From assembly GCF_029439455.1 (NCBI RefSeq), contig NZ_JAQFVG010000358.1, positions 1-64,000 on the forward strand: a stretch of DNA of 64,000 nucleotides. Direction: 5' to 3'. Shown here piece by piece: positions 1 to 9,466 of the stretch. The notes beneath the pieces are model-generated. The model made no database searches, was not told the origin of the DNA, and saw only the letters and a program-made list of their open reading frames with translations. The DNA is from Caballeronia sp. BR00000012568055 (GTDB lineage Bacteria > Pseudomonadota > Gammaproteobacteria > Burkholderiales > Burkholderiaceae). Numbering within the stretch: position 1 is the first letter of the stretch; each line of letters opens with the position of its first letter. The translations under genes were made by a program, and so were the position numbers.

Positions 1-87
1 CTCAACGAAGGGAAAATCTGTCCAGGTAACGTTGGTTTGGAACTCGTGAGGGACTTGCGGAGATCGACAGGGATGAAAGCGCCATGA
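1..87 (+). CDS. C-terminal fragment of an unidentified upstream gene
   Basis: Frame 1 is open from the window edge to a TGA at 85-87, giving 28 residues that end RRSTGMKAP. Its stop overlaps the ATG of the next gene in an ATGA arrangement. That coupling is common between real co-transcribed genes and is the main reason to believe the frame. Nothing in the fragment identifies a family. A chance open frame of this length cannot be excluded. Confidence 0.4.
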   Translation, partial: LNEGKICPGNVGLELVRDLRRSTGMKAP

Positions 88-398
88 ATGCGAGGCAGAC
101 GCTTTGGGTGCTTTTCGGCACAACATGCATCATGACTGTCGCTGTGCTCTACACAGGATTCGTGAAGTCTTACCTGGACCACGAGGTGCAGACAACGTTT
201 TTCATTAAGCGATTTCCAACGTTTCAGATGGAGTTTTTTGATCCATTCGCAAACGAGGGAGATGATGTACCAATGAGTCAAATGTCAACATCCGACCGCG
301 CAGAGTTTGCGGCTTACTGCAAATATCGGTTTGGATTGGATGCCGACAGCGATCTGGCGCTCGAGGACTGCAAGTCGAAAATTCCGCCGTACCTATAG
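84..398 (+). CDS. Hypothetical membrane-anchored small protein
   Basis: The product has 104 residues. Residues 8-29 form one hydrophobic segment, consistent with a signal anchor, followed by a short soluble and rather acidic domain with two cysteines (YCKYRFG and EDCKSK). No family was recognised. The gene is visibly richer in A/T than its neighbours, which suggests foreign origin or weak codon selection. It begins inside the stop codon of the preceding frame (ATGA), so it is probably the last gene of an operon whose start lies outside the window. A periplasmic accessory or immunity-type role is possible, but nothing in the sequence proves it. Confidence 0.6.
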   Translation: MNARQTLWVLFGTTCIMTVAVLYTGFVKSYLDHEVQTTFFIKRFPTFQMEFFDPFANEGDDVPMSQMSTSDRAEFAAYCKYRFGLDADSDLALEDCKSKIPPYL

Positions 399-432
399 CG
401 GTTGAATGGCGCAAGAAGAGAAGCGGGCGAGG

Positions 433-1347
433 TCACCGCCCACTCTTTTTAAACCGCCCCAACCCACCATAATTCGGCAACTGATCGATCGTCTTCCCAA
501 CCGCTTTCGCATAAAGCGGCATCATATCCGGCATGCGCTTGAGCAAATCCTGCCGACGCTCAGGCCCATACGGATGCATCCAGATAAAGCCGTTATCCGC
601 GCGGCGCGTGGCGGTATCGATCTTGTTCCACAAGGTCACCGCCGCGCGCGGATCGTAGCCCGCGCGTGACGCGATTTCGCTGCCGATCACATCGGCTTCA
701 GTTTCATCGGCGGGAGCGTATTTCATCGCCATCAGCTGATCGCCGATCCCAAGCGGCTCCGATTGCAGGTTCGCGAAGCCGAACAATTGCGGCATCGTTC
801 CGCCCGTCAACTGCTCCGCCTGCTGCCTGCCCAATCGTTCGCGCGCATGTTCGCGCAGCGCGTGCGCGATCCCATGGCCGATCATCATGCCGATTTCGTT
901 ATCGTTCAGATGCAGCTTGTCGATCAGCCCGCTGTACACGACGATCTTGCCGCCCGGCAGACAATACATCCGCACTTCCGGCGACTTGATGACATTGATT
1001 CCCCACTTCCAGTTCTTCGCGCGATCGTTCCACTTGAGCGCGAACGGAATCTCGTGATTGACGATATCGCGGACGCGTTTGACGAGCGCGTTGTCATCGG
1101 GAAGCAGGGTTTTCTTGCGTTCGGCGTCGTGAATGATCTGCGCATATTCCTCTGCGGACTGCGCTTCCAACGTGGCGGGCGGAATCAGATTGCGGAACAG
1201 CGCGGTATTGCCGAAACGCACCTGATTGTTCGGCGCGGTGTACGGTGGCGGCACCTTCTGTTCGTCCTGAGCATACGCGGACACAGGCGCGAGCGACGCC
1301 GATGCCATTGCGCATATCAAGGCGCGGAACAGGCCGGTTACCGTCAT
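433..1347 (-). CDS. M48-family metalloprotease homologue with altered active site (HGIAH)
   Basis: The product has 304 residues with an N-terminal signal peptide ending near AYAQ, so it is exported. It resembles periplasmic M48 (Oma1/BepA-like) zinc peptidases. The zinc motif HExxH reads H158-G-I-A-H162, with GGG in place of a Glu codon. Both His ligands and the third ligand in ExxAD (Glu215) are kept. Zinc may therefore bind, but the general-base Glu needed for hydrolysis is missing. The ATG overlaps the ampG stop (ATGA), so the gene is translated with ampG. A chaperone-like, non-proteolytic role or a sequencing error are the alternatives. The open frame extends further upstream inside ampG, but the signal peptide and the overlap support this start. 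Confidence 0.85.
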   Translation of the reverse strand: MTVTGLFRALICAMASASLAPVSAYAQDEQKVPPPYTAPNNQVRFGNTALFRNLIPPATLEAQSAEEYAQIIHDAERKKTLLPDDNALVKRVRDIVNHEIPFALKWNDRAKNWKWGINVIKSPEVRMYCLPGGKIVVYSGLIDKLHLNDNEIGMMIGHGIAHALREHARERLGRQQAEQLTGGTMPQLFGFANLQSEPLGIGDQLMAMKYAPADETEADVIGSEIASRAGYDPRAAVTLWNKIDTATRRADNGFIWMHPYGPERRQDLLKRMPDMMPLYAKAVGKTIDQLPNYGGLGRFKKSGR

Positions 1348-2630
1348 CGTCGGGTTCTCCAGGGAGCGATCTTCGGCAACAGTAACATGCCGGGAATCGA
1401 CAACGCGACGCACACGAGGAAGTACTCGAACCAGCCCGTCTGCGCGACGATAAACCCGCTCGACGCCGCCGCGAACGTGCGCGGCACGGCCGCAAGGCTC
1501 GTGAACAGCGCGAACTGCGTCGCGGTGTAGCGCGGGTCGGTGGTGCTGGCGATATACGCGGTGAAGGTCGCAAGCGTGAGTCCGGTCGCGAAGGTTTCGA
1601 AGCCATAGAGCACGCCGAGCGCCACCGGCGACGACCCGATCTTCGCAAGCCACGCAAAGCCGATCGTCGCAATGATCTGAAGCGCGCCGAAAATCCACAG
1701 CCCGCGCGCAATGCCGATCTTCACCAGAAAAATCCCGCCGATAATCCCGCCCGCGATGCTCGTCCAGAACGCGACCGTCTTCGCGATCACGCCGATTTGC
1801 AGCGTCGTGAAGCCGAGGTCGAGAAAGAACTTGGTGGCGAGCGCGGTCGCCATCGTATCGCCGAGTTTGTAGAGGAAGATGAAGCCGAGAATGAACAGCG
1901 CCGCGCGCCATCCATCACGCGTGATGAACTCGTGAAACGGCTCGATGATCGCTTCACGCAGATTCTTCGGCGGCTTGCCGTGAATCTCCGGCTCTTTCAC
2001 CACCAGCGTCATGACGATGCCCGGCAGCATGAACGCGGCGGTAATCAGAAACACCGTCTTCCACGGCAGAAACGTAGCAAGAATCAGCGAAAGCGATCCG
2101 GGCACGAGACCCGCGACTTTGTACGCGTTGACGTGCACCGCATTGCCGAGACCTTGCTCGGTATCCGCCAGCAACTCACGCCGATACGCGTCGATGACGA
2201 TATCCTGGCTCGCGCTGAAGAACGCGACGAGCGCGGCAATCGCGGCCACGGCCCACAGATTCTCCGCAGGTGAGAAGAACCCGAACGAGCCGATCGCCAC
2301 CGCGACGAGAATCTGCGTGACGAACATCCATCCGCGACGCCGTCCCGGACGCCAGCCGGGAAAGCGCGGGATGTATCGATCCATCAGCGGCGACCACACA
2401 AATTTCCACGTATAGGGAATGCCGATCAGCGCGAACAGGCCGATCTCACGCACATTGACGTGCGCGGTCGTCAGCCATGCCTGCAACAGGCTGTAGAGCG
2501 TGAAGAGCGGCAAGCCGGACGTGAAGCCGAGAAAGACGCAAATGAGGATGCGCGCGTTGAGAAACGCGCGCCAGCCGGGATGCTCTTCGTGTGCGGATAA
2601 AGCGGGCGCCTCGTGTGGCGTATCGGGCAT
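1344..2630 (-). CDS. ampG: AmpG-family muropeptide permease (MFS)
   Basis: The product has 428 residues and about 12 hydrophobic segments. The first part carries the AmpG signature (GLPLFTLYSLLQAWL, then WKFVWSPLMDRY). AmpG imports GlcNAc-anhydroMurNAc peptides across the inner membrane for cell-wall recycling, and in many Gram-negatives it feeds the beta-lactamase induction pathway. It lies 40 bp downstream of metW, on the same strand, and its stop overlaps the start of the M48-type gene. No ampR or ampC is present nearby. Confidence 0.9.
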   Translation of the reverse strand: MPDTPHEAPALSAHEEHPGWRAFLNARILICVFLGFTSGLPLFTLYSLLQAWLTTAHVNVREIGLFALIGIPYTWKFVWSPLMDRYIPRFPGWRPGRRRGWMFVTQILVAVAIGSFGFFSPAENLWAVAAIAALVAFFSASQDIVIDAYRRELLADTEQGLGNAVHVNAYKVAGLVPGSLSLILATFLPWKTVFLITAAFMLPGIVMTLVVKEPEIHGKPPKNLREAIIEPFHEFITRDGWRAALFILGFIFLYKLGDTMATALATKFFLDLGFTTLQIGVIAKTVAFWTSIAGGIIGGIFLVKIGIARGLWIFGALQIIATIGFAWLAKIGSSPVALGVLYGFETFATGLTLATFTAYIASTTDPRYTATQFALFTSLAAVPRTFAAASSGFIVAQTGWFEYFLVCVALSIPGMLLLPKIAPWRTRR

Positions 2631-2670
2631 AACGTGTAGCGGGAATAGTCGATGCGGAAAGCCGGCGATT

Positions 2671-3275
2671 TTACCGGCGCTTCACGCGATAGACCGCAAG
2701 ACTACCACGCCAGTTCTCGCCCCAACGGATGGTCTGCCCTTCATGCAGCACCGCGCGATCCAGAATTTCGATGCCCACTTCCGGCGCAAGTGCTTCGAAA
2801 TCCTTGATAGTCAGCACGCGCACGTTCGGCGTGTTGTGCCATTGATAAGGCAGCGACTTCGACACCGGCATATGCCCGTTGAGCACCGACAGCCGATGCC
2901 GCCAATACCCGAAGTTCGGAAACGACACGATGCACTCGCGCCCCACGCGCACCGTCTCGCGCAGAATCGCGGCGGTCTGATGAATGGTCTGCAAGGTCTG
3001 CGAGAGAATCGCGAGATCGAAGCTGTCGTCTTCGAACAGACGCAAGCCGTCTTCGAGATTTTGCTGGATCACGTTGACGCCCTTCTGCGCGCACGCGAGC
3101 ACGCCCGCATCGTTGATTTCGATGCCGTAGCCGTTCACTTCCAGTTCTTCGCCAAGCAGCGACAACAGCGAGCCATCGCCGCAGCCGAGATCGAGCACGG
3201 ATGAGCGCGGTTCCACCCAGCGCGCAATCGCGCGAAAGTCCGAGCGCAGCGCGAGCGAATCGAGTGTGAGCTGGT

Positions 3276-3279
<4 letters not shown>
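2671..3279 (-). CDS. metW: Methionine biosynthesis protein MetW
   Basis: The product has 202 residues and a class I SAM-dependent methyltransferase fold. Motif I is [11 protein letters not shown] near residue 32. It belongs to the MetW family, which accompanies MetX in proteobacteria and is thought to modulate homoserine acylation. Its own methyl acceptor is not established. The ATG overlaps the metX stop by 4 bp, so the two are translationally coupled and both sit under the leader described upstream of metX. Confidence 0.93.
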
Positions 3280-4421
<1,142 letters not shown>

Positions 4422-4426
4422 TCATT

Positions 4427-4572
4427 CCGCCTTGTATAAGCGGCTAAACGGTGTCGGCGGGCGCGAGGAAAAACGTGCGCGGCTGACGACCTCTTTAGCC
4501 GCATTTGTAGTGAACTTCGGCATGTGTGCTCTGAAGTTCGCGCGCCCGCAATCGAGTCAGCAAATCGGCGCG
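4427..4572 (-). promoter_or_regulatory. SAM-II-like riboswitch and translational expression platform of metX
   Basis: Read on the minus strand, P1 pairs CGCGCC (4572-4567) with GGCGCG (4546-4541). The loop between them starts GAUUUG and ends AUUGC, as in known SAM-II RNAs. An inserted hairpin follows (GAACUUC/GAAGUUC, about 4539-4512), then AAAUGCGGCUAAAGAGG, matching the conserved SAM-II 3' segment; UUGCG can pair with UGCGG as the pseudoknot. Downstream, CGCGCCCGC (4465-4457) is perfectly complementary to GCGGGCGCG (4549-4541), which includes the P1 3' strand. The overlapping CCGCC (4460-4456) is complementary to the metX Shine-Dalgarno GGCGG (4431-4427). Inferred logic: SAM locks P1, freeing CCGCC to hide the ribosome site, so translation is off. 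Confidence 0.75.
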
Positions 4573-4593
4573 TGTTGAAACATGTGACTTCGA

Positions 4594-4624
4594 AGTATAG
4601 CGGAAATCGTAATAACGCCTGCAA
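4594..4624 (-). promoter_or_regulatory. Candidate sigma-70 promoter of metXW
   Basis: On the minus strand TTGCAG (4624-4619) and TATACT (4599-4594) are separated by 19 bp. Transcription would start near 4587, some 15 bases before the first riboswitch stem. The -10 element is good and the spacer is long, so this is a candidate only. Confidence 0.45.
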
Positions 4625-4691
4625 TCGACACCTTGGATGCGATGCGGTTTCCTGTCTATATTGATGAGACTCGTCTTACGACAAAACGTAT

Positions 4692-4973
4692 ATGAAGCCG
4701 AGCCGTGTCAGACCGCTGAGCCATCTGAAAAGCCGCGCGGCCGAGATGATCCGCAATATCGTCGAAAGCCGCGAGCCGATGCTGATAACGCAGAACGGCG
4801 AGGCGAAAGTCGTCGTGCAGGATGTGCAGTCGTACGAAGATCTGCAACAGACGCTCGCATTGCTGAAGATTCTGGCGATGGGACAGCGCAATATCGAAGC
4901 CGGCGATTGCGTCAGCGCCGACGAGGTATTCACCGAAATCCAGCAACTCGACCGCGAAGAAGGCGTCAGGTGA
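4692..4973 (+). CDS. Antitoxin, Phd/YefM family
   Basis: The product has 93 residues. The N-terminal Phd/YefM-like DNA-binding fold is recognisable in LKSRAAEMIRNIVESREPML followed by ITQNGEAKVVVQDVQSYED. The C-terminal part is the expected toxin-wrapping segment. Its stop overlaps the GTG start of the toxin (GTGA). It lies divergent from metX, 70 bp beyond the metX promoter region. Such antitoxins normally repress their own promoter, but no clear operator was identified. Confidence 0.88.
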   Translation: MKPSRVRPLSHLKSRAAEMIRNIVESREPMLITQNGEAKVVVQDVQSYEDLQQTLALLKILAMGQRNIEAGDCVSADEVFTEIQQLDREEGVR

Positions 4974-5290
4974 AAACCGTGTTTCTCGAACCTGTGCGGC
5001 AGGATTTGCAGGACTTTCGCCGCTATGTCATCAACCATTTTGGCGGCGCGGCGTGGGCCGCGACGCGCGACAAGATCGCGGACGCCATCGCGGAAATCGA
5101 AACGCATCCGCGGCGCGGCGCGACGCCGCCCGAGCTGGTCGATTTCCGCATGACGGGTTATTACGAAGTGGTGAGCGGCACCAACCGCATCATCTACAAA
5201 GTGGACGATGAAACCATCTACGTGCATCTCGTCGTCGATCTGCGCTCGGACTTGCAGGATATTCTGGCGCGGCGCTTGTTTCGGATGTGA
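4970..5290 (+). CDS. Toxin, RelE/ParE superfamily
   Basis: The product has 106 residues starting at GTG 4970, which overlaps the antitoxin stop. It has the ParE/RelE fold signature: an N-terminal FLEPVRQDLQDFRRYV helix, a central FRMTGYYEVVSGTNRIIYKV strand pair and a C-terminal helix. It may act on gyrase (ParE) or on ribosome-bound mRNA (RelE); the sequence does not settle which. An open frame continues upstream of the chosen start, but it only overlaps the antitoxin gene. It ends 3 bp before the stop of the converging HAD gene. Confidence 0.85.
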   Translation: MKTVFLEPVRQDLQDFRRYVINHFGGAAWAATRDKIADAIAEIETHPRRGATPPELVDFRMTGYYEVVSGTNRIIYKVDDETIYVHLVVDLRSDLQDILARRLFRM

Positions 5291-5293
5291 CGC

Positions 5294-5995
5294 TCAGAGC
5301 GCGCGTCCGCGCAGCCCGAGCGTCAGCGCACGCAACGACTGCACCGTGCGATCCACATAATGCGGCCGCCCGGTGCGCATTACCGGCAAGTGCCCGACGA
5401 TCCACACGGTCCGAATCCCCAGCCGCCGATAACTCTTCAAATGCCCGCGCGTATCCTCGACGAGGATCGCGTCGCGCAGGCGGACGTGCGCCTGACGCAT
5501 CGCGCGGCGCAGCATCGCCGGATCGGGTTTGGAGCGCCAGCGCTTGCCCTGACGCATATCTTCGATGGCGATCACCCGCTCGAACATCCGCTCGATACCC
5601 AACTCCGCCATTACCTCGCGCGCGTAGATCGACGGCCCGTTCGTAATCACGATCTTGCGTCCCGGCAGCGCGTGCAACATGCGTTTGAGGCCGCGTTCGG
5701 CGCGCACCATCGACGGCAGATCGGCGAAGGTGTGGACCACGCGCAGGAAGTCATCGCCATCGATCTGATGATGCTTCATCAGGCCCACCAGCGCCGCGCC
5801 GTAACGCTGCGTATAACCCGTGCGCAGCCGATTCGCCTCGTCGATATCCACGTTCAGCCGCGACATGATGTACTGCGTCATGCCGTGATTGATCGCCGGG
5901 AAAATGCGATACGACGCGTGATGCAGCGTGTTGTCGAGATCGAATAGCCAGACGGGACCGGGAGTCTTTACTGGGCGACGGCGGGAAAGAGTCAT
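5294..5995 (-). CDS. HAD-family pyrimidine 5'-nucleotidase-like phosphatase
   Basis: The product has 233 residues. HAD motif I is FDLDNTLHH near residue 18, with the catalytic Asp pair. Motif II is the Thr/Asn region VITNGPS, and a Lys lies in RSKPDP. VEDTRGHLKSYRRLG gives the acidic motif IV. It matches the proteobacterial pyrimidine 5'-nucleotidase group (SDT1/PHM8-like), which removes phosphate from UMP or CMP. It follows argB on the same strand, 54 bp downstream, across a terminator-like hairpin. Confidence 0.85.
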   Translation of the reverse strand: MTLSRRRPVKTPGPVWLFDLDNTLHHASYRIFPAINHGMTQYIMSRLNVDIDEANRLRTGYTQRYGAALVGLMKHHQIDGDDFLRVVHTFADLPSMVRAERGLKRMLHALPGRKIVITNGPSIYAREVMAELGIERMFERVIAIEDMRQGKRWRSKPDPAMLRRAMRQAHVRLRDAILVEDTRGHLKSYRRLGIRTVWIVGHLPVMRTGRPHYVDRTVQSLRALTLGLRGRAL

Positions 5996-6006
5996 TGGCG
6001 GATGTG

Positions 6007-6032
6007 AAAACGCCCGCGCGGGGCGGGCGTTT
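6007..6032 (-). terminator. Rho-independent terminator downstream of argB
   Basis: A 7-bp stem, CGCCCGC/GCGGGCG (6011-6017 with 6023-6029), has a 5-base loop. On the minus strand the stem is followed by TTTT. It would end or attenuate argB transcription before the nucleotidase gene. Confidence 0.7.
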
Positions 6033-6049
6033 GAATCGAAGGTGAAGGC

Positions 6050-7069
<1,020 letters not shown>

Positions 7070-7079
7070 TCATGACAGG

Positions 7080-7301
7080 ATGATGAACGTGCAGCCCGAA
7101 CCCGGCGCATCGGCGGCTGAATCGATGCAACACTGCGAACGATGCGGCGCGGCTTTTCATTGCGGCGCCATCGCTGGCGATGCGACTTGCTGGTGCGCGT
7201 CGCTGCCGGCGTTGGGTATCGAATGTATCGAACGATTAAAACCGGACGCGCGCTGCCTCTGTCCGGCGTGTCTGCGCGACGAAACGGCGAAACAAGCCTG
7301 A
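7080..7301 (+). CDS. Cysteine-rich CWC family protein
   Basis: The product has 73 residues. Nine cysteines lie in paired motifs: HCERCGAAFHC, then the diagnostic C-W-C in ATCWCASLP, then CLCPACL. This is the proteobacterial cysteine-rich CWC family of unknown function, and the spacing suggests a zinc-binding fold. The second ATG at 7083 is an equally possible start. It lies divergent from argB and 99 bp before regB. Confidence 0.8.
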   Translation: MMNVQPEPGASAAESMQHCERCGAAFHCGAIAGDATCWCASLPALGIECIERLKPDARCLCPACLRDETAKQA

Positions 7302-7400
7302 AGGTGCGACATATCGCGCCACCCGCATCTGCGCCGTTCGCGCAAGCGGGATAATGTCGCAAGGCACGCCCACGGGGCGGCACGACACGCACTCGACTCC

Positions 7401-8696
7401 ATGCACCGCATCACCAGTTCCGCACGCGTCAACCTCGGCCATTTGTTCTGGCTGCGCTCGTTCGCGATCATCGGTCAGTTATCGACCATTGCGATCGTGC
7501 AGATTTTTTATGGCGCGAAACTTCCGCTGCCCGCCATGCTGCTGGTGATCTTGCTGGAAATGATGTTCAACGGGCTCACGTGGCTGCGCGTGGCGCGCGG
7601 CCGTCCCGAGACCAACCTCGAATTGTTCGGCCAGATGTGGGTCGATCTGGGCGCGCTGTCGGCGCTTCTGTTTCTGTCGGGCGGCGCGACCAATCCGTTC
7701 GTCACGCTCTACATTCCGTCGCTTGCCATCGCCGCCGCCGTTTTACCCTGGTCGATGATGATCTGCCTCGCGGTTTTCGCGGTCGCGTGCTATGCGCTGC
7801 TGAGCTACAACTACGTGCCGCTCAACATCGAAAATCCGGCGAATCTGTTCGATTATTTCCGCACCGGCCTGTGGGTCAACTTTATGGTCAGCGTGGGGCT
7901 GATCGGCTGGTTCGTCGCGCGAATGTCGCGTGGCCTGCGCCTGCGCGACGCCGCGCTCGCCGACGCCCAGCAACGCCATTTGCGCGACGAACGCGCGGTC
8001 GCGCTCGGCGTGCAGGCGGCAACCGTCGCGCACGAAATGGGCACGCCGCTGTCCACCATCGCGATGCTGTCCGAAGAATTGCGCGATTCCGCCGCGCACG
8101 ACCGCAACCTCGCGCCCTACGCGGCGGATTTCGAGTTGCTCGAACAACAAATGGCGCTGTGCACGTCGGCGCTGGCGCGTCTGCGCAGCCGCGCGACCGG
8201 CCCGTCCACGCGGCAGGCGCTCGACGAATGGCTCGCCAGTTTTATCGATCAATGGCGGCTGCGGCATCCGCAAGTGAAATTCGAGCAGAGCGAGGACACG
8301 CCGCCCGACGTCGCAATCGACGATCCGGTCGCGGTCGGCCAGATTCTGACCATTTTGCTCGATAACGCCGCGCGCGCCAGCAGCGAGTCGGTGAGCCTGC
8401 GGGTATCGACGGAAATGTTCGAGCGCGTCAGCACCGTGCGATTCGACATCTGCGATCGCGGGGCGGGCATTCCGCCCGCGCTGCGCGCATCGCTGGGTGC
8501 GTCGCCGGTGGACAGCACGCAGGGCGGCCACGGCGTCGGGCTTTATCTGGCGTTTGCATCGGCGGCGCGGCTGGGTGGATCGATCGAACTGGTCGCGGGC
8601 GAACCGCGCGGCACGCGTGCCGTGCTGCGTTTGCCGAATCGCGCGAAAAGCACACCGCCGGTACAACCGGCAAATATTGAACGAAGCGGCGCGTGA
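7401..8696 (+). CDS. regB: Redox-sensing histidine kinase, RegB/PrrB/ActS type
   Basis: The product has 431 residues with about six membrane segments in the first 170. The loop between transmembrane segments 3 and 4 carries GGATNPF, matching the GGxxNPF quinone-sensing motif of RegB. The H-box is HEMGTPLSTI with His211. A cysteine at residue 254 (QMALCTSAL) falls where the redox-active Cys265 of Rhodobacter RegB lies. The ATPase domain ends with GGHGVGLYLAF. It should phosphorylate the adjacent RegA-type regulator according to the redox state of the quinone pool. Its stop lies just upstream of that regulator. Confidence 0.9.
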   Translation: MHRITSSARVNLGHLFWLRSFAIIGQLSTIAIVQIFYGAKLPLPAMLLVILLEMMFNGLTWLRVARGRPETNLELFGQMWVDLGALSALLFLSGGATNPFVTLYIPSLAIAAAVLPWSMMICLAVFAVACYALLSYNYVPLNIENPANLFDYFRTGLWVNFMVSVGLIGWFVARMSRGLRLRDAALADAQQRHLRDERAVALGVQAATVAHEMGTPLSTIAMLSEELRDSAAHDRNLAPYAADFELLEQQMALCTSALARLRSRATGPSTRQALDEWLASFIDQWRLRHPQVKFEQSEDTPPDVAIDDPVAVGQILTILLDNAARASSESVSLRVSTEMFERVSTVRFDICDRGAGIPPALRASLGASPVDSTQGGHGVGLYLAFASAARLGGSIELVAGEPRGTRAVLRLPNRAKSTPPVQPANIERSGA

Positions 8697-8728
8697 GCGC
8701 GCTTTCAAGGAACACGGAGAAAAGCAGC

Positions 8729-9271
8729 ATGAGCGATATGAACTTCCTGATCATCGACGACGATGAAGTCTTTTCGGGCATTCTCGCGCGCGGCCTGACG
8801 CGGCGCGGCTACACCCCGCACGTCGCGCATGACGGAAACGAGGCCATCCGTCTCGCCAATCAGCACAAATTCGACTGCATCACCGTCGATCTTCATCTCG
8901 GACAAGACTCCGGCCTGCGTCTGGTCGCGCCGCTGCGCGATCTGCAACCGGACGCGCGCGTGCTGGTGCTGACCGGCTACGCGAGTATCGCCACGGCGGT
9001 GCAGGCAGTGAAGGACGGCGCGGACAACTATCTGGCGAAACCGGCGAACGTGGAGTCGATTCTCGCCGCGCTGCACGAGCAGGCAAGCGAACAGACGGCG
9101 GAAGAGGCGATCGAAAATCCGGCGTTGCTGTCGGTGGCGCGGCTCGAATGGGAGCATATCCAGCGCGCGCTGGCGGAGAACAACGGCAATATTTCAGCGA
9201 CGGCGCGCGCGCTGAATATGCACCGGCGGACGTTGCAGCGGAAGCTGGCGAAGAAGCCGGTTCGGCAATAA
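8729..9271 (+). CDS. regA: Response regulator, RegA/PrrA/ActR type
   Basis: The product has 180 residues: a receiver domain (acidic pocket IIDDDE, phosphoacceptor Asp in CITVDLHLG, Lys in LAKPANV) and a C-terminal Fis-type helix-turn-helix (GNISATARALNMHRRTLQRK). This is the complete RegA architecture. The start at 8729 follows GGAGA by about eight bases. A start 36 bp earlier would overlap regB but lacks family support. RegA regulators control respiration, cytochrome oxidase and redox-balancing genes. Confidence 0.9.
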   Translation: MSDMNFLIIDDDEVFSGILARGLTRRGYTPHVAHDGNEAIRLANQHKFDCITVDLHLGQDSGLRLVAPLRDLQPDARVLVLTGYASIATAVQAVKDGADNYLAKPANVESILAALHEQASEQTAEEAIENPALLSVARLEWEHIQRALAENNGNISATARALNMHRRTLQRKLAKKPVRQ

Positions 9272-9324
9272 AGCAGGGAAAGATTGTGCTGGCTCGAATA
9301 AGAACGCATTAAAGCGCCAGCACA

Positions 9325-9440
9325 AAAAAAGAACCGCCCAAGCCGGGGAACCAGGGCGGTAATCGGAGAGTTGCAACGACTATGTGCATATACATGGGGA
9401 TACGCACAGGGACAGCATACGTTGCCTGATCGCACCCCCA
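9325..9440 (-). ncRNA. Candidate minus-strand small RNA ending in an intrinsic terminator
   Basis: On the minus strand ACCGCCC (9360-9354) and GGGCGGT (9339-9333) form a 7-bp stem with a 14-base loop. TCTTTTTTT follows at once (9332-9324). No minus-strand gene precedes this terminator: the region back to 9664 has no convincing reading frame. The simplest explanation is a short noncoding transcript starting somewhere near 9430-9450. The 5' end given here is a guess. A second hairpin, TTGTGCTGGC/GCCAGCACAA (9284-9293 with 9316-9325), lies just beyond. Confidence 0.45.
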
Positions 9441-9450
9441 TATACGACTA

Positions 9451-9466
9451 TTCCTAATATTAGGAA
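9451..9466. promoter_or_regulatory. Perfect 16-bp palindrome, candidate operator
   Basis: TTCCTAATATTAGGAA is a perfect inverted repeat with no spacer. It lies in the 393-bp gap between regA and the chemoreceptor gene, about 200 bp upstream of the chemoreceptor and next to the presumed 5' end of the minus-strand RNA. It is strongly AT-rich against the 62% GC background. The protein that binds it is not known to me. Confidence 0.5.

Noticed and set aside
4470-4502. GCGGCU/AGCCGC hairpin followed by TTTTT in the metX leader as a transcription terminator
   Set aside because: The 5' arm belongs to the riboswitch core, so SAM binding would prevent this hairpin and turn the gene on, opposite to expectation. 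The translational switch fits better, although partial attenuation is not excluded.
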